Both the position numbers and the translations under genes were made by a program. A model generated the notes under the pieces. It saw only the letters and a program-made list of their open reading frames with translations, had not been told where the DNA came from and searched no databases. From NCBI RefSeq assembly GCF_002993325.1, contig NZ_PVNO01000030.1, forward strand, positions 63,211-127,210: a DNA stretch of 64,000 nt, given 5' to 3'. This document shows, in pieces, positions 56,742 to 64,000 of the stretch. The number at the start of each line of letters is the position of its first letter. Position 1 is the first letter of the stretch. This stretch comes from Alteromonas gracilis (GTDB lineage Bacteria; Pseudomonadota; Gammaproteobacteria; Enterobacterales; Alteromonadaceae).

Positions 56742-57733
56742 TAATCCTCCAACAAGTGGGCAAGCTTAGAATTCATCATCTTCATCGATTCTTCAGTAAA
56801 CAGCAGTATCAAGTCACACTGCACATTGTATCCTTCTAAACCGTAACTCAATTCAATGGCGAGGGTACGCTTCCATTTTATTTGGTTCATGGCGATGATT
56901 TCAGTAATGGCGCGGTGTTGTCCTAAAACGATAGGGTGCCCTTGACTAAAATTAATGTCCATTTGATTTGCCAAACCTGTCAGACAAGTACCAATAAGTA
57001 TACTTGCGGCATCCATCAAGAGTTCTAACTGAAGTTGGTCGTCAACTTCACCTTCCACATTAAGTATTTTTGCCACATCATCAAAACTTGAGTCGCTCAA
57101 AATACACAAGGCTTCACCGCTGACTCCAGGCCCCAGAAAACCTTGGCACACAGCAGTAACTTGCTCATGACTTTCAATATCCGAGAGCATCATATGAAGT
57201 TCAGAAACTTCAATTAAGTTTACGTTGGGTATAGGTAATTCGACGAAAACGTTCATGGTACGGGCAAGATGATCGCCCGCCTGCCCCATCGCGATATTGG
57301 TGATTTCTTGATAGCAATCCCTTATATCAGGGTCAAGGGGAGATGCTTCTAGCTGCGGTTCCTCATCACTATCAAGAATATTATATTTGTTTAAGACTTC
57401 TGCTAACGTTTTAGGATCGACAGGCTTCCTAATAAAGTCCAAAGCACCTAGGGATGTCACACGCTCATGAGCCTCTGGCTGAATATCTCCTGACACCACT
57501 ATTACTTTTGTTTTTAACCCTTTTTCCCTGATTGCCTCGAGCGTGCCGTACCCGTCGAGAACAGGCATGTTTAGGTCGAGCAGCAAAAGATCGCCTTTGC
57601 CTTCGGCAAGCGCCTTTAGGGCATCATCGCCATTCTTTGCAAAATGCACAGCAACGTCCCAATCTTGAGGGAGGCATTTTGCCACTTGCTTACGCGCAAC
57701 TAACGAGTCGTCACAAACGAGTACAGAAAACAT
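56738..57733 (-). CDS. Response regulator receiver fused to a CheC-like domain (331 aa)
   Basis: Residues 1-120 are a receiver: acidic pair D8-D9 in VLVCDDSLVA, phospho-acceptor Asp in LLLLDLNMPVLDG (about 53), the conserved Ser/Thr in VIVVSGD, and the Lys in IRKPVD. The rest (about 140-331) resembles CheC/CheX phosphatases: EITNIAMGQAGDHLA is close to the E-x-x-N-I-x-x-G phosphatase motif, while the second site (MDAASILIGTCL) has Asp and Ser in place of Glu and Asn. It could dephosphorylate CheY-like proteins or its own receiver. It is co-transcribed with the PAS gene. No other chemotaxis genes are in this window. Confidence 0.8.
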   Translation of the reverse strand: MFSVLVCDDSLVARKQVAKCLPQDWDVAVHFAKNGDDALKALAEGKGDLLLLDLNMPVLDGYGTLEAIREKGLKTKVIVVSGDIQPEAHERVTSLGALDFIRKPVDPKTLAEVLNKYNILDSDEEPQLEASPLDPDIRDCYQEITNIAMGQAGDHLARTMNVFVELPIPNVNLIEVSELHMMLSDIESHEQVTAVCQGFLGPGVSGEALCILSDSSFDDVAKILNVEGEVDDQLQLELLMDAASILIGTCLTGLANQMDINFSQGHPIVLGQHRAITEIIAMNQIKWKRTLAIELSYGLEGYNVQCDLILLFTEESMKMMNSKLAHLLEDY

Positions 57734-57892
57734 TAAGTTCTTTTACCACCTAACTTTTGAAACCAGCAAACACTGATATTTATCGCAATCTAGACTATAT
57801 CGGCAATACAGCTTTGAACTGAAGTGTCGTTTTGCGACTGAGCGTCTTCGATTACCGCATCGCTAAATTTATACGATTTTTCTCATGCATAT

Positions 57893-57908
57893 AGTGATAC
57901 GAATCACA
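57893..57908. promoter_or_regulatory. CRP-like palindrome upstream of the receiver-CheC gene
   Basis: AGTGATACGAATCACA has the GTGA-N6-TCAC spacing of CRP sites (consensus TGTGA-N6-TCACA), with one mismatch in the left half. It lies 160-175 bp upstream of the minus-strand receiver-CheC start and downstream of lrgB. No promoter boxes were identified with confidence near it. Confidence 0.45.
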
Positions 57909-58032
57909 TCACTAAGAAATAGCACTTTTGGAGAATATTGCCAGCGAGTTTTTCATCATCTCAGGCAGGCCTGCGTGCAGGCTCAGCTTTTCCCACCTAC
58001 TTTAAGCATTAAAGAGACTAAGATTCATTCGC

Positions 58033-58743
58033 TTAAATGAATAAGCTAAAAACGACGGGCAAAGCTAGCGCGGTAAAAATGCCGTTCACACATAGGCCTA
58101 ATGTTGCCATAGCAGCAACATCATCTCCCATTTGGATTGCCTTTGCAGTGCCTATGGCATGGGCGACAGTACCTAGTGCGATACCTTGGGCCTGTCGGTT
58201 TTTAACGTTAAAAAGGGAAAATATAGTAGAAGCCACTACGGCTCCCACTATACCGGTAACGATAACGAAAACAGCAGCTAGCGCAGGTATCCCTCCTATT
58301 TGTGCGCTAGACTCCATCGCCAAGGGCGTGGTTATAGATTTGGCGAGCATAGTGAATTGTATAGCGCTGGGCGTATCGAATATAAAAAGCGTCAACCACG
58401 CTGAAAAAGGGGCAAGTACACCGCCCAAAATTATACTTACTACCAAACGCCAGCCATAGTGCCTTAACTTTTGCCATTGGCGATAAATAGGTAGGGCGAG
58501 TGCTACCGTGATTGGCCCTAACAACCAATGCAGTAATGAAGCAGCACGTTGATATTCAAAAACTTGCGTATTGGAAAAATAAAGCCCCAAGGAAACAAAT
58601 AACGCCGTGATGATGATGGGGTGAGCTGCAGGGTGGCCACTGCATTTTCTATTGGCCCAAAGCGCTATCATGTAGCTGACGATAGAGATGCTCAGCCAGA
58701 GTAAACCGTGAAAACTTAAAGTGTTGTGTAAAGCCTCAATCAT
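58033..58743 (-). CDS. lrgB: LrgB/CidB-family membrane protein (236 aa)
   Basis: A polytopic membrane protein of the LrgB/YohK family, with six or seven helices. The characteristic segments are LLGPITVALALPIYRQW, the KSITTPLAMESS loop (family motif K-S-x-T-x-P-x-A), IPALAAVFVIVTGI and the late GTVAHAIGTAKAIQ. LrgAB/CidAB proteins influence murein hydrolase activity, cell lysis or, in some bacteria, export of metabolites such as glycolate or pyruvate. The start overlaps the lrgA stop by 8 nt. It is not certain which of these functions applies here. Confidence 0.9.
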   Translation of the reverse strand: MIEALHNTLSFHGLLWLSISIVSYMIALWANRKCSGHPAAHPIIITALFVSLGLYFSNTQVFEYQRAASLLHWLLGPITVALALPIYRQWQKLRHYGWRLVVSIILGGVLAPFSAWLTLFIFDTPSAIQFTMLAKSITTPLAMESSAQIGGIPALAAVFVIVTGIVGAVVASTIFSLFNVKNRQAQGIALGTVAHAIGTAKAIQMGDDVAAMATLGLCVNGIFTALALPVVFSLFI

Positions 58744-59140
58744 CTACATCGCCGATATTTTTACCGTTAGCTAGAACATCGCTCTTTTTAGAGTTCAAAA
58801 GCTGTTGAGATAGCCACGCAGTAAAGCCCAAACTAAACGACGTCGTAACGACAATAGCAATCACAATAGCTAAAGCATAAGTTTTTATATCCCCCCAATA
58901 CATGGTCACGCCTAACACCGCTGGGATAAAAAGTAATGACATGTGTTTGAGAGGAAACGTTACTGCGCGCGCAACATGATGTTCAAGCGTTGGAAAGCAA
59001 AATAACGCCACAAGCAGCAGAATAAGCCCAAGCAGCGGACCGGGGATGGGAAGAGATGCTGCACTTACAATTAAAAGGCCAAGATAATAAGCAATGAAAA
59101 CTGCGGCCGTGCCTACCATCGTGTCTTTGACATTTTGCAC
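58736..59140 (-). CDS. lrgA: LrgA/CidA-family membrane protein (134 aa)
   Basis: A holin-like small membrane protein with four predicted helices. The LrgA signature is YLGLLIVSAASLPIPGPLLGLILLL (about 20-44), followed by MSLLFIPAVLGVTMYWGDI. The start is GTG at 59140, preceded by GGGAG five bases away; an ATG nearby is out of frame. It is the upstream partner of lrgB and lies about 130 bp downstream of a LytTR regulator read in the same direction. LytTR regulators control lrgAB operons in Gram-positive bacteria. Confidence 0.9.
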   Translation of the reverse strand: MQNVKDTMVGTAAVFIAYYLGLLIVSAASLPIPGPLLGLILLLVALFCFPTLEHHVARAVTFPLKHMSLLFIPAVLGVTMYWGDIKTYALAIVIAIVVTTSFSLGFTAWLSQQLLNSKKSDVLANGKNIGDVDD

Positions 59141-59272
59141 GCATACTCCCTACTATGTCTTGTCTGCAACTCCAATCGACGTAGTGTAACGAGAAGCGCA
59201 TTTAACCGCTAGCAGTACCATGGTCGTATACGAACAATTCAACGCTTTTTTATCTAAAGAGCAGCCTGCGTT

Positions 59273-60028
59273 TTACTGCCAAAACTGATAGTAATATTTG
59301 TCGGTAATTTTAAAGCTCTCACCGCTTTGCATGACAACTTGCTGCTGATTGCATTTTTGCTCCAAGTGAGCGACATGCATTTCATTGACGGCGACTGAGC
59401 GATTGCATCGTTTAAAGTAGTGCCCTCCCAACCTTTTAAGTAAGTCACACAAAGTAGTGCGAACGACATAACTTTCCGACAAGGTTTGAACACACATATA
59501 ATCACCCGCAGCCTCAATCCATTTGATATCTTCAGGGTTCAGGCAACACCACCCGTTTTCAGCGCGGATCCCCACTACACAAGGCTGGGCGTTTTTGAAT
59601 AGTTGCAGTCTTAAGCTTGCTAATAGCGCGGATTCTGAAACACCGTACTGATTACATAAGCCTCTAATAAGCCGAGAAAATTGAAAACCTCGCTCGTAGC
59701 AGCGATATTTTATTTTCACATTTTCAATTGCTCGCAAAATCTGCGCTTCTTCTAGTGGAATCTTTACAAAACCTGATGCATTGTGAGAAAAAGCTAACAG
59801 AGCCTCTTCCTCTTGACTGCCCACAGCCAGCCAATGTTTTGAGGCTAGATTTCTGCTTGATGGCGCAACCGAGTAAAACCCGATAGCGTTTTGATACTTT
59901 TCAGCCAGCGCCAGGCAATGACCAGCCGAGTCTGCGCTATAAATTTGGCTAAACAGACCACGCTTTTCTAATATTTCACAAAGCGCCCTCTGCAAAGAAA
60001 TAGATTGTAAGAATACCAGTGCGATCAT
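59273..60028 (-). CDS. LytTR-family DNA-binding regulator with a degenerate receiver (251 aa)
   Basis: The C-terminal domain (about 160-250: LNPEDIKWIEAAGDYMCVQT, VVRTTLCDLLKRLGGHYFKRCNRSVAVNEMHV, FKITDKYYYQF) is a LytTR DNA-binding fold. The N-terminal 105 residues look like a receiver fold by strand and helix pattern but lack the acidic pair (VFLQSIS in place of VDD) and the acceptor Asp (AIGFYSV), although a Lys remains in GFVKIP. Phosphorylation by a kinase is therefore unlikely. It lies directly upstream of lrgAB in the same direction and probably regulates it. No LytS-like kinase is in this window. Confidence 0.82.
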   Translation of the reverse strand: MIALVFLQSISLQRALCEILEKRGLFSQIYSADSAGHCLALAEKYQNAIGFYSVAPSSRNLASKHWLAVGSQEEEALLAFSHNASGFVKIPLEEAQILRAIENVKIKYRCYERGFQFSRLIRGLCNQYGVSESALLASLRLQLFKNAQPCVVGIRAENGWCCLNPEDIKWIEAAGDYMCVQTLSESYVVRTTLCDLLKRLGGHYFKRCNRSVAVNEMHVAHLEQKCNQQQVVMQSGESFKITDKYYYQFWQ

Positions 60029-60125
60029 TTGCGTTCCCTTGCAGGTGCGAACAGTAATAGCACCAAGAACTTTTAATTCTAACTTTCAAAAAAGTCATTA
60101 CTAAGAAAGTAAAATAAACAATGTT

Positions 60126-60152
60126 AAAAAAGGGCTACGTTTTATGTAGCCC
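60126..60152 (-). terminator. Rho-independent terminator after the DUF3718-like gene
   Basis: GGGCTAC and GTAGCCC form a stem with a 7-nt loop; on the minus strand TTTTTTAA follows. Confidence 0.8.
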
Positions 60153-60177
60153 AATGGTCAGGGTAAACAGAAATTAT

Positions 60178-60504
60178 TCAACGTTTTGCGGTTAAAACAC
60201 TTGGGCTTACATTGATACGACGAGCGATATGCTGCGCATTGACATCTGCGCCATTAGTAATAGCGAACGTAAGCATATCTTGCCCATTGCACACTAAGCC
60301 TGTGTGCAGATTTTTCATATTAAGGCCTGTGGCTTTTACAGCGCGGTGCAGCTTCAAGCGATTGTCACTTTTCACTGCTTCGCACACTGCAATTAGGTTA
60401 TTCTCTAGCTCCCGTGGATAGGAAGCAGCGCTGGCGGCAGTAATGGTTAGTGACAGACTCATTCCAAGTAAAGCAAGTTGGGTAACACGGCGTGACATAA
60501 ACAT
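60178..60504 (-). CDS. DUF3718-like secreted protein (108 aa)
   Basis: A signal peptide (about 1-27, cleavage after ASA) is followed by an 80-residue domain with two cysteines (C41, C72). The pattern is VCEAVKSDNRLKLHRAVKATGL, LVCNGQDMLTFAITNGA; the C-N-G box followed by F-A resembles DUF3718, a small exported family in Alteromonadales and Vibrionales. No function is known. ATG 60504 has AGGAAC upstream at good spacing. It is monocistronic. Confidence 0.7.
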   Translation of the reverse strand: MFMSRRVTQLALLGMSLSLTITAASAASYPRELENNLIAVCEAVKSDNRLKLHRAVKATGLNMKNLHTGLVCNGQDMLTFAITNGADVNAQHIARRINVSPSVLTAKR

Positions 60505-60938
60505 AACAAGTTCCTCTGATAATATTTGGCAACGCGGTGACGACCTCTTTAAGCCCCCGCATCATTAAACTAGTGAAACTTTGTGATGACTACGCGATAA
60601 AAACGCCAAAATACCGCTATATGAGATGTTGCGACAAGCGTACAAAAGCAGAGGTTTAACCATCGGTCTAAACAGTTATTAGTCGAACTTAACACACACT
60701 TTGCAACATTCTTTGTAACGCGGAAAAGGAATGACGAGGGTATAGGAGAAAAGATTGATGTGTTTTTGAAACGAAGACTATCAAGTTTGATAAGTGCCTC
60801 TTAAAACTGGTACTTCAATCAGTTTGAACCTAACTTGAAGTTAATACCGAATCAACTTGAGCTGTTATGAGAAAAAAACGGGGGCTATTAGCCCCCGTTT
60901 TGATGCATTATGTTATTACGCTTAATGCTTAAATTTTT
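60505..60938. other. Intergenic region between the DUF3718-like and the next hypothetical gene
   Basis: Besides the terminator at 60870-60903 this 434-bp stretch is AT-rich and holds no supported ORF. Both flanking genes read on the minus strand, so the DUF3718-like promoter must lie near 60505-60600, but I cannot point to both boxes. Confidence 0.4.
60870..60903 (-). terminator. Rho-independent terminator after the 109-residue hypothetical gene
   Basis: AAAACGGGGGC and GCCCCCGTTTT form a strong stem around TATTA. The T run is longest on the minus strand (TTTTTTT). Confidence 0.88.
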
Positions 60939-61268
60939 CTAAAAAATACTGTCTTGGTGAATTTTGATAAACATACTCGTACCGACTTTTGAGTAGTCTA
61001 TTTTGTATTCTTTGCCATTTAGTGTCTGAATAAAAACTAATGTTTTTTCATCGCCAAAGACTTCGCTGGTGGTAACATCTACCAATTCCATATCTAACGC
61101 TTTGGCTTCGCGTTTGTTATCTGGAATTTTACCTTCATACTGCTTAATACCTTTATAGGTCACTAGTATCGGAGGATTCTCGTCTCCGTTCGTCACCAAT
61201 AGGTCAAGCTTTCTGATCTTATGAATGATGGTATTTCGACCACTCGTAATGAAAGGTTTTTCAGTCAT
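60939..61268 (-). CDS. Hypothetical cytoplasmic protein (109 aa)
   Basis: No family recognised. The protein is hydrophilic, without a signal peptide or membrane helix, and mixes beta-strand-like segments (LDLLVTNGDENPPILVTYKG, KTLVFIQTLNGKEYKI) with charged turns. GGAG lies six bases before the ATG. It is followed by a strong terminator and lies 198 bp downstream of the MbnP-like gene on the same strand, with which it could form a transcript. The function is unknown. Confidence 0.65.
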   Translation of the reverse strand: MTEKPFITSGRNTIIHKIRKLDLLVTNGDENPPILVTYKGIKQYEGKIPDNKREAKALDMELVDVTTSEVFGDEKTLVFIQTLNGKEYKIDYSKVGTSMFIKIHQDSIF

Positions 61269-61466
61269 TTTCGTCTCCGCGACTTTTTACCTGCTTTTTT
61301 TATTATTAACGTAACTTGTAAGTATTAAAGTCTACCACGAAGTTAATAATCAACACATAGGCATTTAATTGATATATTTTCGGAGTATAAACTAGTCATC
61401 AAAAGCAATAAACGGCTATTTTTCGCCCTTCGTATATTTTCGTATAAACATGAAATTGTCAGGTTA

Positions 61467-62276
61467 CTACTGCCACTTTATCCAGGGTCGGTGCACCAAA
61501 TTCTGAATCAGCTTGTCACATGGCGTGACCTCTGAAGATGCGAACACACAGTTTGGTGCCTCGTTTATTTGAACCTGGGCGACGATATTAGACACTGATA
61601 CCTCTAAATCTAAGTCGGTATCAAGTTGCGTCATTGGCAAAATGAATTCTACGCGGTTTGTAAAAGCACAAGAACTCTCTGGGGGCGTGTTTTCAGATTC
61701 AGACTCACACCCTGCGCTTCCCAGATGATAAGACCACTCGTGCGCTTCTTCTCCGCTCTTGGACACATCAAACTTAAGAAACCTGTGGCCGTTACGCTGA
61801 TTTAAAAACATCGACGAATCGTTCAATGGAGAAGGCTGAGTGGATGGATTAGCGTGGTTAATATCAAAAGGTAAACCCATGGTAAAACGGAGGTTAGTTG
61901 ATAACTTTAAAAGTTGCTCAGACACATCCAATACTATTTTGGTGTTAGCATCATCGGGATTAACGCACTTATTGTGGAATTTTAGCAGAGCCGCATTCGG
62001 CGTTTGCCACTGAGTCTGTTTAAACTTCACTCTTTGCCATTTTCCATCAATGCGAAGCTCAGGCTTGCTAAGATAAAAGCCAAAATAGTCTATATTCCAG
62101 CGCTGCTGGCCTATGCTCATGATCATGGGGCAAGCACCAGTATCCACACCTACTAATTTAAAAGGAATTTCACCGGGCTCTCTTCCTTTAAAATTTATTA
62201 CGTCACACCCAGCTAGCGAGAAGAACACAGCTATGAATAGAGAAGATATGACGGGCGCGCGAAAAGAACTTTTCAT
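61467..62276 (-). CDS. MbnP-like lipoprotein (four-Cys 'metallo-mystery' family, 269 aa)
   Basis: The lipobox is S-L-A-G-C (Cys24) after a hydrophobic signal. The mature protein has the family segments FGFYLSKPELRIDGKWQ, NLRFTMGLPFDINHANPSTQPSPLNDSSMFL, HRFLKFDV and WSYHLGSAGC, and the spaced cysteines of the MbnP family (C49, CVNPDDA, SAGCESE, SSCAF, NCVF, PCDK). In other bacteria MbnP is encoded next to the di-heme peroxidase MbnH, which modifies a tryptophan and enables copper binding. No MbnH is in this window; the next gene upstream is a tRNA. The lipoprotein likely sits in the periplasm or outer membrane. Confidence 0.8.
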   Translation of the reverse strand: MKSSFRAPVISSLFIAVFFSLAGCDVINFKGREPGEIPFKLVGVDTGACPMIMSIGQQRWNIDYFGFYLSKPELRIDGKWQRVKFKQTQWQTPNAALLKFHNKCVNPDDANTKIVLDVSEQLLKLSTNLRFTMGLPFDINHANPSTQPSPLNDSSMFLNQRNGHRFLKFDVSKSGEEAHEWSYHLGSAGCESESENTPPESSCAFTNRVEFILPMTQLDTDLDLEVSVSNIVAQVQINEAPNCVFASSEVTPCDKLIQNLVHRPWIKWQ

Positions 62277-62595
62277 CTTATTATTTACTTCCTGTGATTA
62301 GCGAGCAGTTGGAAAAGGAAACCGCGTTATTTATTAATTAAGGTGAACTATGCAATATCGTTTTAAGAGTTACTACCTATAAGAACTGACTACGGCAATG
62401 CGCATTTTGTTATAGAATACCATTATTAGCCCCAATAAAGTGAACTCACTGAGTAATTCAAACCACTGAGTGAACAAAAATAAAGCAAACAAATCACAAA
62501 CCCCTAACCTAGGCGTGACAAGGTAGTTAAAACTGCTTATACTTGCGCTCGTTTGTTATTGTTATCCAAAACAATATTAGAACACATCTCTAAAT
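62277..62595. other. Intergenic region between mbnP-like gene and the tRNA
   Basis: The 319 bp contain the mbnP-like promoter region on the minus strand and the tRNA promoter on the plus strand. CACTGAGT occurs twice near 62450-62470; I see no further gene. A possible tRNA promoter is TTGTTA (62553-62558), a 16-bp spacer, then TATTAG (62575-62580), which is weak. Confidence 0.4.
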
Positions 62596-62672
62596 GGCCC
62601 TATAGCTCAGTTGGTTAGAGCATCCGACTCATAATCGGCAGGTCCCCTGTTCAAGTCAGGGTGGGGCCACCA
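62596..62672 (+). tRNA. tRNA with CAU anticodon, probably tRNA-Ile2 (lysidine-modified)
   Basis: A full cloverleaf of 77 nt including the encoded CCA. The acceptor stem begins GGCCCTA and ends with TGGGGCC followed by ACCA; the D-arm is AGCTCAGTTGGTTAGAGC, the anticodon loop CTCATAA (anticodon CAT), and the T-loop GTTCAAGTC. CAU tRNAs are elongator Met, initiator Met or Ile2. The C4-G69 and C5-G68 pairs and overall resemblance to E. coli ileX/ileY point to tRNA-Ile2, whose C34 is converted to lysidine by TilS so that it reads AUA. Met cannot be fully excluded by eye. Confidence 0.7.
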
Positions 62673-62700
62673 TTTTCTTCACGAAGCAGTGTCCAAATTC

Positions 62701-64000
62701 GGCTCTACCCCATAAACGGGGGATCAGCATTCACCTTACACGATTGATAACACCATCCCATCCACAATGGGTCATCACTCTTATTCGATAGTTTTCAAAG
62801 TTTCTAAAACCATACGCTCTTCTTGATATCATTTCCATTTTGTTGTGGAAGCCTTCAGTGATCCCGTTGTTTCGTGTAAAGCGCCACATGGCGATGATAG
62901 GTTGCAACCACGAAGTTAAGGTATTGGCCAGTGCACGAAGTGGGCTGTGATGTAACTGTTCAAGCAAGTCTAAGAACCTCGGTAATGTCTTCTCCATTCG
63001 TTTTTCATTCATAGTCTTTAACAGCATATACCTGATGAGCTTCTGTTTGACCTCATACAGTGTTTTTAACACCGGATAGTCAGCTAAGTAGCGTTGTAGA
63101 TTGCTGTTTTTCTCTTCGCTTAAATGCCATTGATGTCGTCGCATCAAACTAAGTAAACCTCGATTCTTACGTCCTTCAGGGTGGTGTTGCTGCCACGCTT
63201 TTAAGAAGTGATGGTTTATCAAGCGCACCACATGAAAACGGTCAGCGACTATCGCAGCATTAGGGAAATAGCGTTTGGCAATACCACGATAGGTTTCCGA
63301 TAAGTCTATCGCGATGAGCTTAACGTTTTCTTTATTGGGAAGGTGGCGCAAGTACGAGCGTAAACTTAATTCAGAACGTCCCAGTTTTACATCAAACACA
63401 CTACGATGTCGTAAATCTACAAACGTCGTCGCATAACCCTTCTTACGGGTAAAAAAGTGTTCATCTATCCCCAGCATCTCTGGGCAGGGGCGACTGATAA
63501 TCTCTTTATATTTTTGGCTGATGTGTGATTGGTACCAACGCTCTACCGTAGTGGGACTAATGCGATGTGTGCGTGAGATACCACGCTGCGTAACACCACC
63601 GTGGTGCGCTTCAAAGACTTCTAAGCGAAAGCACTCCGACGCTCGATAGCGTGGCCGGATCCCAACAAAAGGGTGCCTGAAATAACGACCACAGCATCGA
63701 CAATGATACTTAGGTACCTTTAAATGTAGCGTTAGCACCTGATTACCTTGGCGCGTGTGCTTCACAGTACGCTTATGTGTGGCTTTTATGCGTAAATGTT
63801 GACTCTCACAATGCTTGCATAACGGCTTTTTAGTGGGCTTTGCCCACACTTCAATAAAATCATGTCGATGAACACGTTCTATTTCTAACTCACTTATGCC
63901 TAAAATAGTACCTGCGTGGGACATCTGTACTCTCCATTAAATGATTCTTCGCAAAATCAGTTTAATGAATGCGGATGTCCCCCGTTAATGATGAAGAGCC
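62701..64000 (-). mobile_element. ISL3-family insertion sequence (1300 bp)
   Basis: It carries an ISL3-type transposase and imperfect terminal inverted repeats. The left end begins GGCTCTACCCCATAAACGGG and the right end, read on the other strand, begins GGCTCTTCATCATTAACGGG (19 of the first 23 positions match). The right end coincides with the window edge, so the target duplication cannot be checked; the left 8-bp candidate is CCAAATTC (62693-62700). The element sits 28 bp after the tRNA and does not interrupt a gene visible here. Confidence 0.88.
62731..63924 (-). CDS. ISL3-family transposase (397 aa)
   Basis: A DDE-type transposase of the ISL3 family. The N-terminal zinc-binding region has C-x-x-C pairs (CKHCESQHLRI, YHCRCCGRYF). 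A helix-turn-helix-like segment (GVTQRGISRTHRISPTTVERW) follows. The catalytic core is EMLGIDEHFFTRKKGYATTFVDL, AIDLSETYRGIAKRYFPNAAIVADRFHV (second Asp region), and the late FTRNNGITEGFHNKM (Glu region). The protein appears intact, and it ends 30 bp from the left end of the element. The length is typical of ISL3 transposases (about 400-440). Confidence 0.92.
   Translation of the reverse strand: MSHAGTILGISELEIERVHRHDFIEVWAKPTKKPLCKHCESQHLRIKATHKRTVKHTRQGNQVLTLHLKVPKYHCRCCGRYFRHPFVGIRPRYRASECFRLEVFEAHHGGVTQRGISRTHRISPTTVERWYQSHISQKYKEIISRPCPEMLGIDEHFFTRKKGYATTFVDLRHRSVFDVKLGRSELSLRSYLRHLPNKENVKLIAIDLSETYRGIAKRYFPNAAIVADRFHVVRLINHHFLKAWQQHHPEGRKNRGLLSLMRRHQWHLSEEKNSNLQRYLADYPVLKTLYEVKQKLIRYMLLKTMNEKRMEKTLPRFLDLLEQLHHSPLRALANTLTSWLQPIIAMWRFTRNNGITEGFHNKMEMISRRAYGFRNFENYRIRVMTHCGWDGVINRVR

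Noticed and set aside
62701..62725. CCCC-ATAAA-CGGGG near the tRNA as its terminator
   Set aside because: It belongs to the ISL3 left inverted repeat, as the matching right end at the window edge shows.

Overview
The window looks like a chromosomal segment of a marine gammaproteobacterium of the Alteromonas type. This is inferred from the moderate GC content, the many Alteromonadales-like products (ComEA, SrmB, MutS, PyrG-Eno, a complete System I ccm operon, ExeA/GspB-like proteins), Shine-Dalgarno-led starts and short intergenic terminators. No replication origin, rRNA operon, prophage or CRISPR array was seen. The only clear mobile element is an ISL3-type insertion sequence at the right end.

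Region by region. 1-4.6 kb: the tail of a small lipoprotein-like gene, an HDOD-like protein, NAD-type isocitrate dehydrogenase, a secreted ComEA-like DNA-binding protein and galU. 5-13.2 kb: a surface polysaccharide locus. Two GT2 glycosyltransferases and a WecA-type initiating transferase lie on the minus strand, diverging from a capsule export operon on the plus strand (small lipoprotein, KpsD/Wza-like, KpsM-like, KpsT-like, KpsE-like). 13.4-16.4 kb: a POT peptide transporter, a small membrane protein and galE. 16.5-24.9 kb: a tightly packed minus-strand operon ccmABCDEFGHI with mlaA as its last gene. 25.2-28.1 kb: an orphan FliK-like/FhlB pair. 28.3-34.99 kb: a NatAB-type ABC exporter, recA with an SOS promoter, pncC and, divergently, mutS. 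35.1-38.1 kb: pyrG and eno. 38.2-39.0 kb: an unrecognised gene. 39.2-44.1 kb: leuABCD behind a leucine-rich leader peptide and a compact attenuator.

44.4-47.9 kb: an HD-GYP protein converges on gspB-gspA. The HD-GYP protein and GspB begin with the same roughly 50-residue DUF3391-like module, aligned without gaps, which is the most unusual architecture in the window. 48.1-52.6 kb: cca, srmB, a strongly structured repeat-like element, rdgB and hemW. 52.8-57.7 kb: a YggN-like protein, two tandem DUF1566 proteins (one a large lipoprotein), a PAS protein and a receiver-CheC protein. 58.0-60.5 kb: lrgB, lrgA and a LytTR regulator with a degenerate receiver, then a DUF3718-like secreted protein. 60.9-62.3 kb: a hypothetical gene and an orphan MbnP-like lipoprotein. 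62.6-64.0 kb: a CAU tRNA (probably tRNA-Ile2) followed 28 bp later by an ISL3-family element that ends exactly at the window edge.

Functional links: galU, galE, wecA, the glycosyltransferases and the kps-like exporter all serve surface polysaccharide. The ccm genes mature c-type cytochromes. The leu operon makes leucine. Gene assignments rest on motif and architecture recognition by eye; no database search was run.
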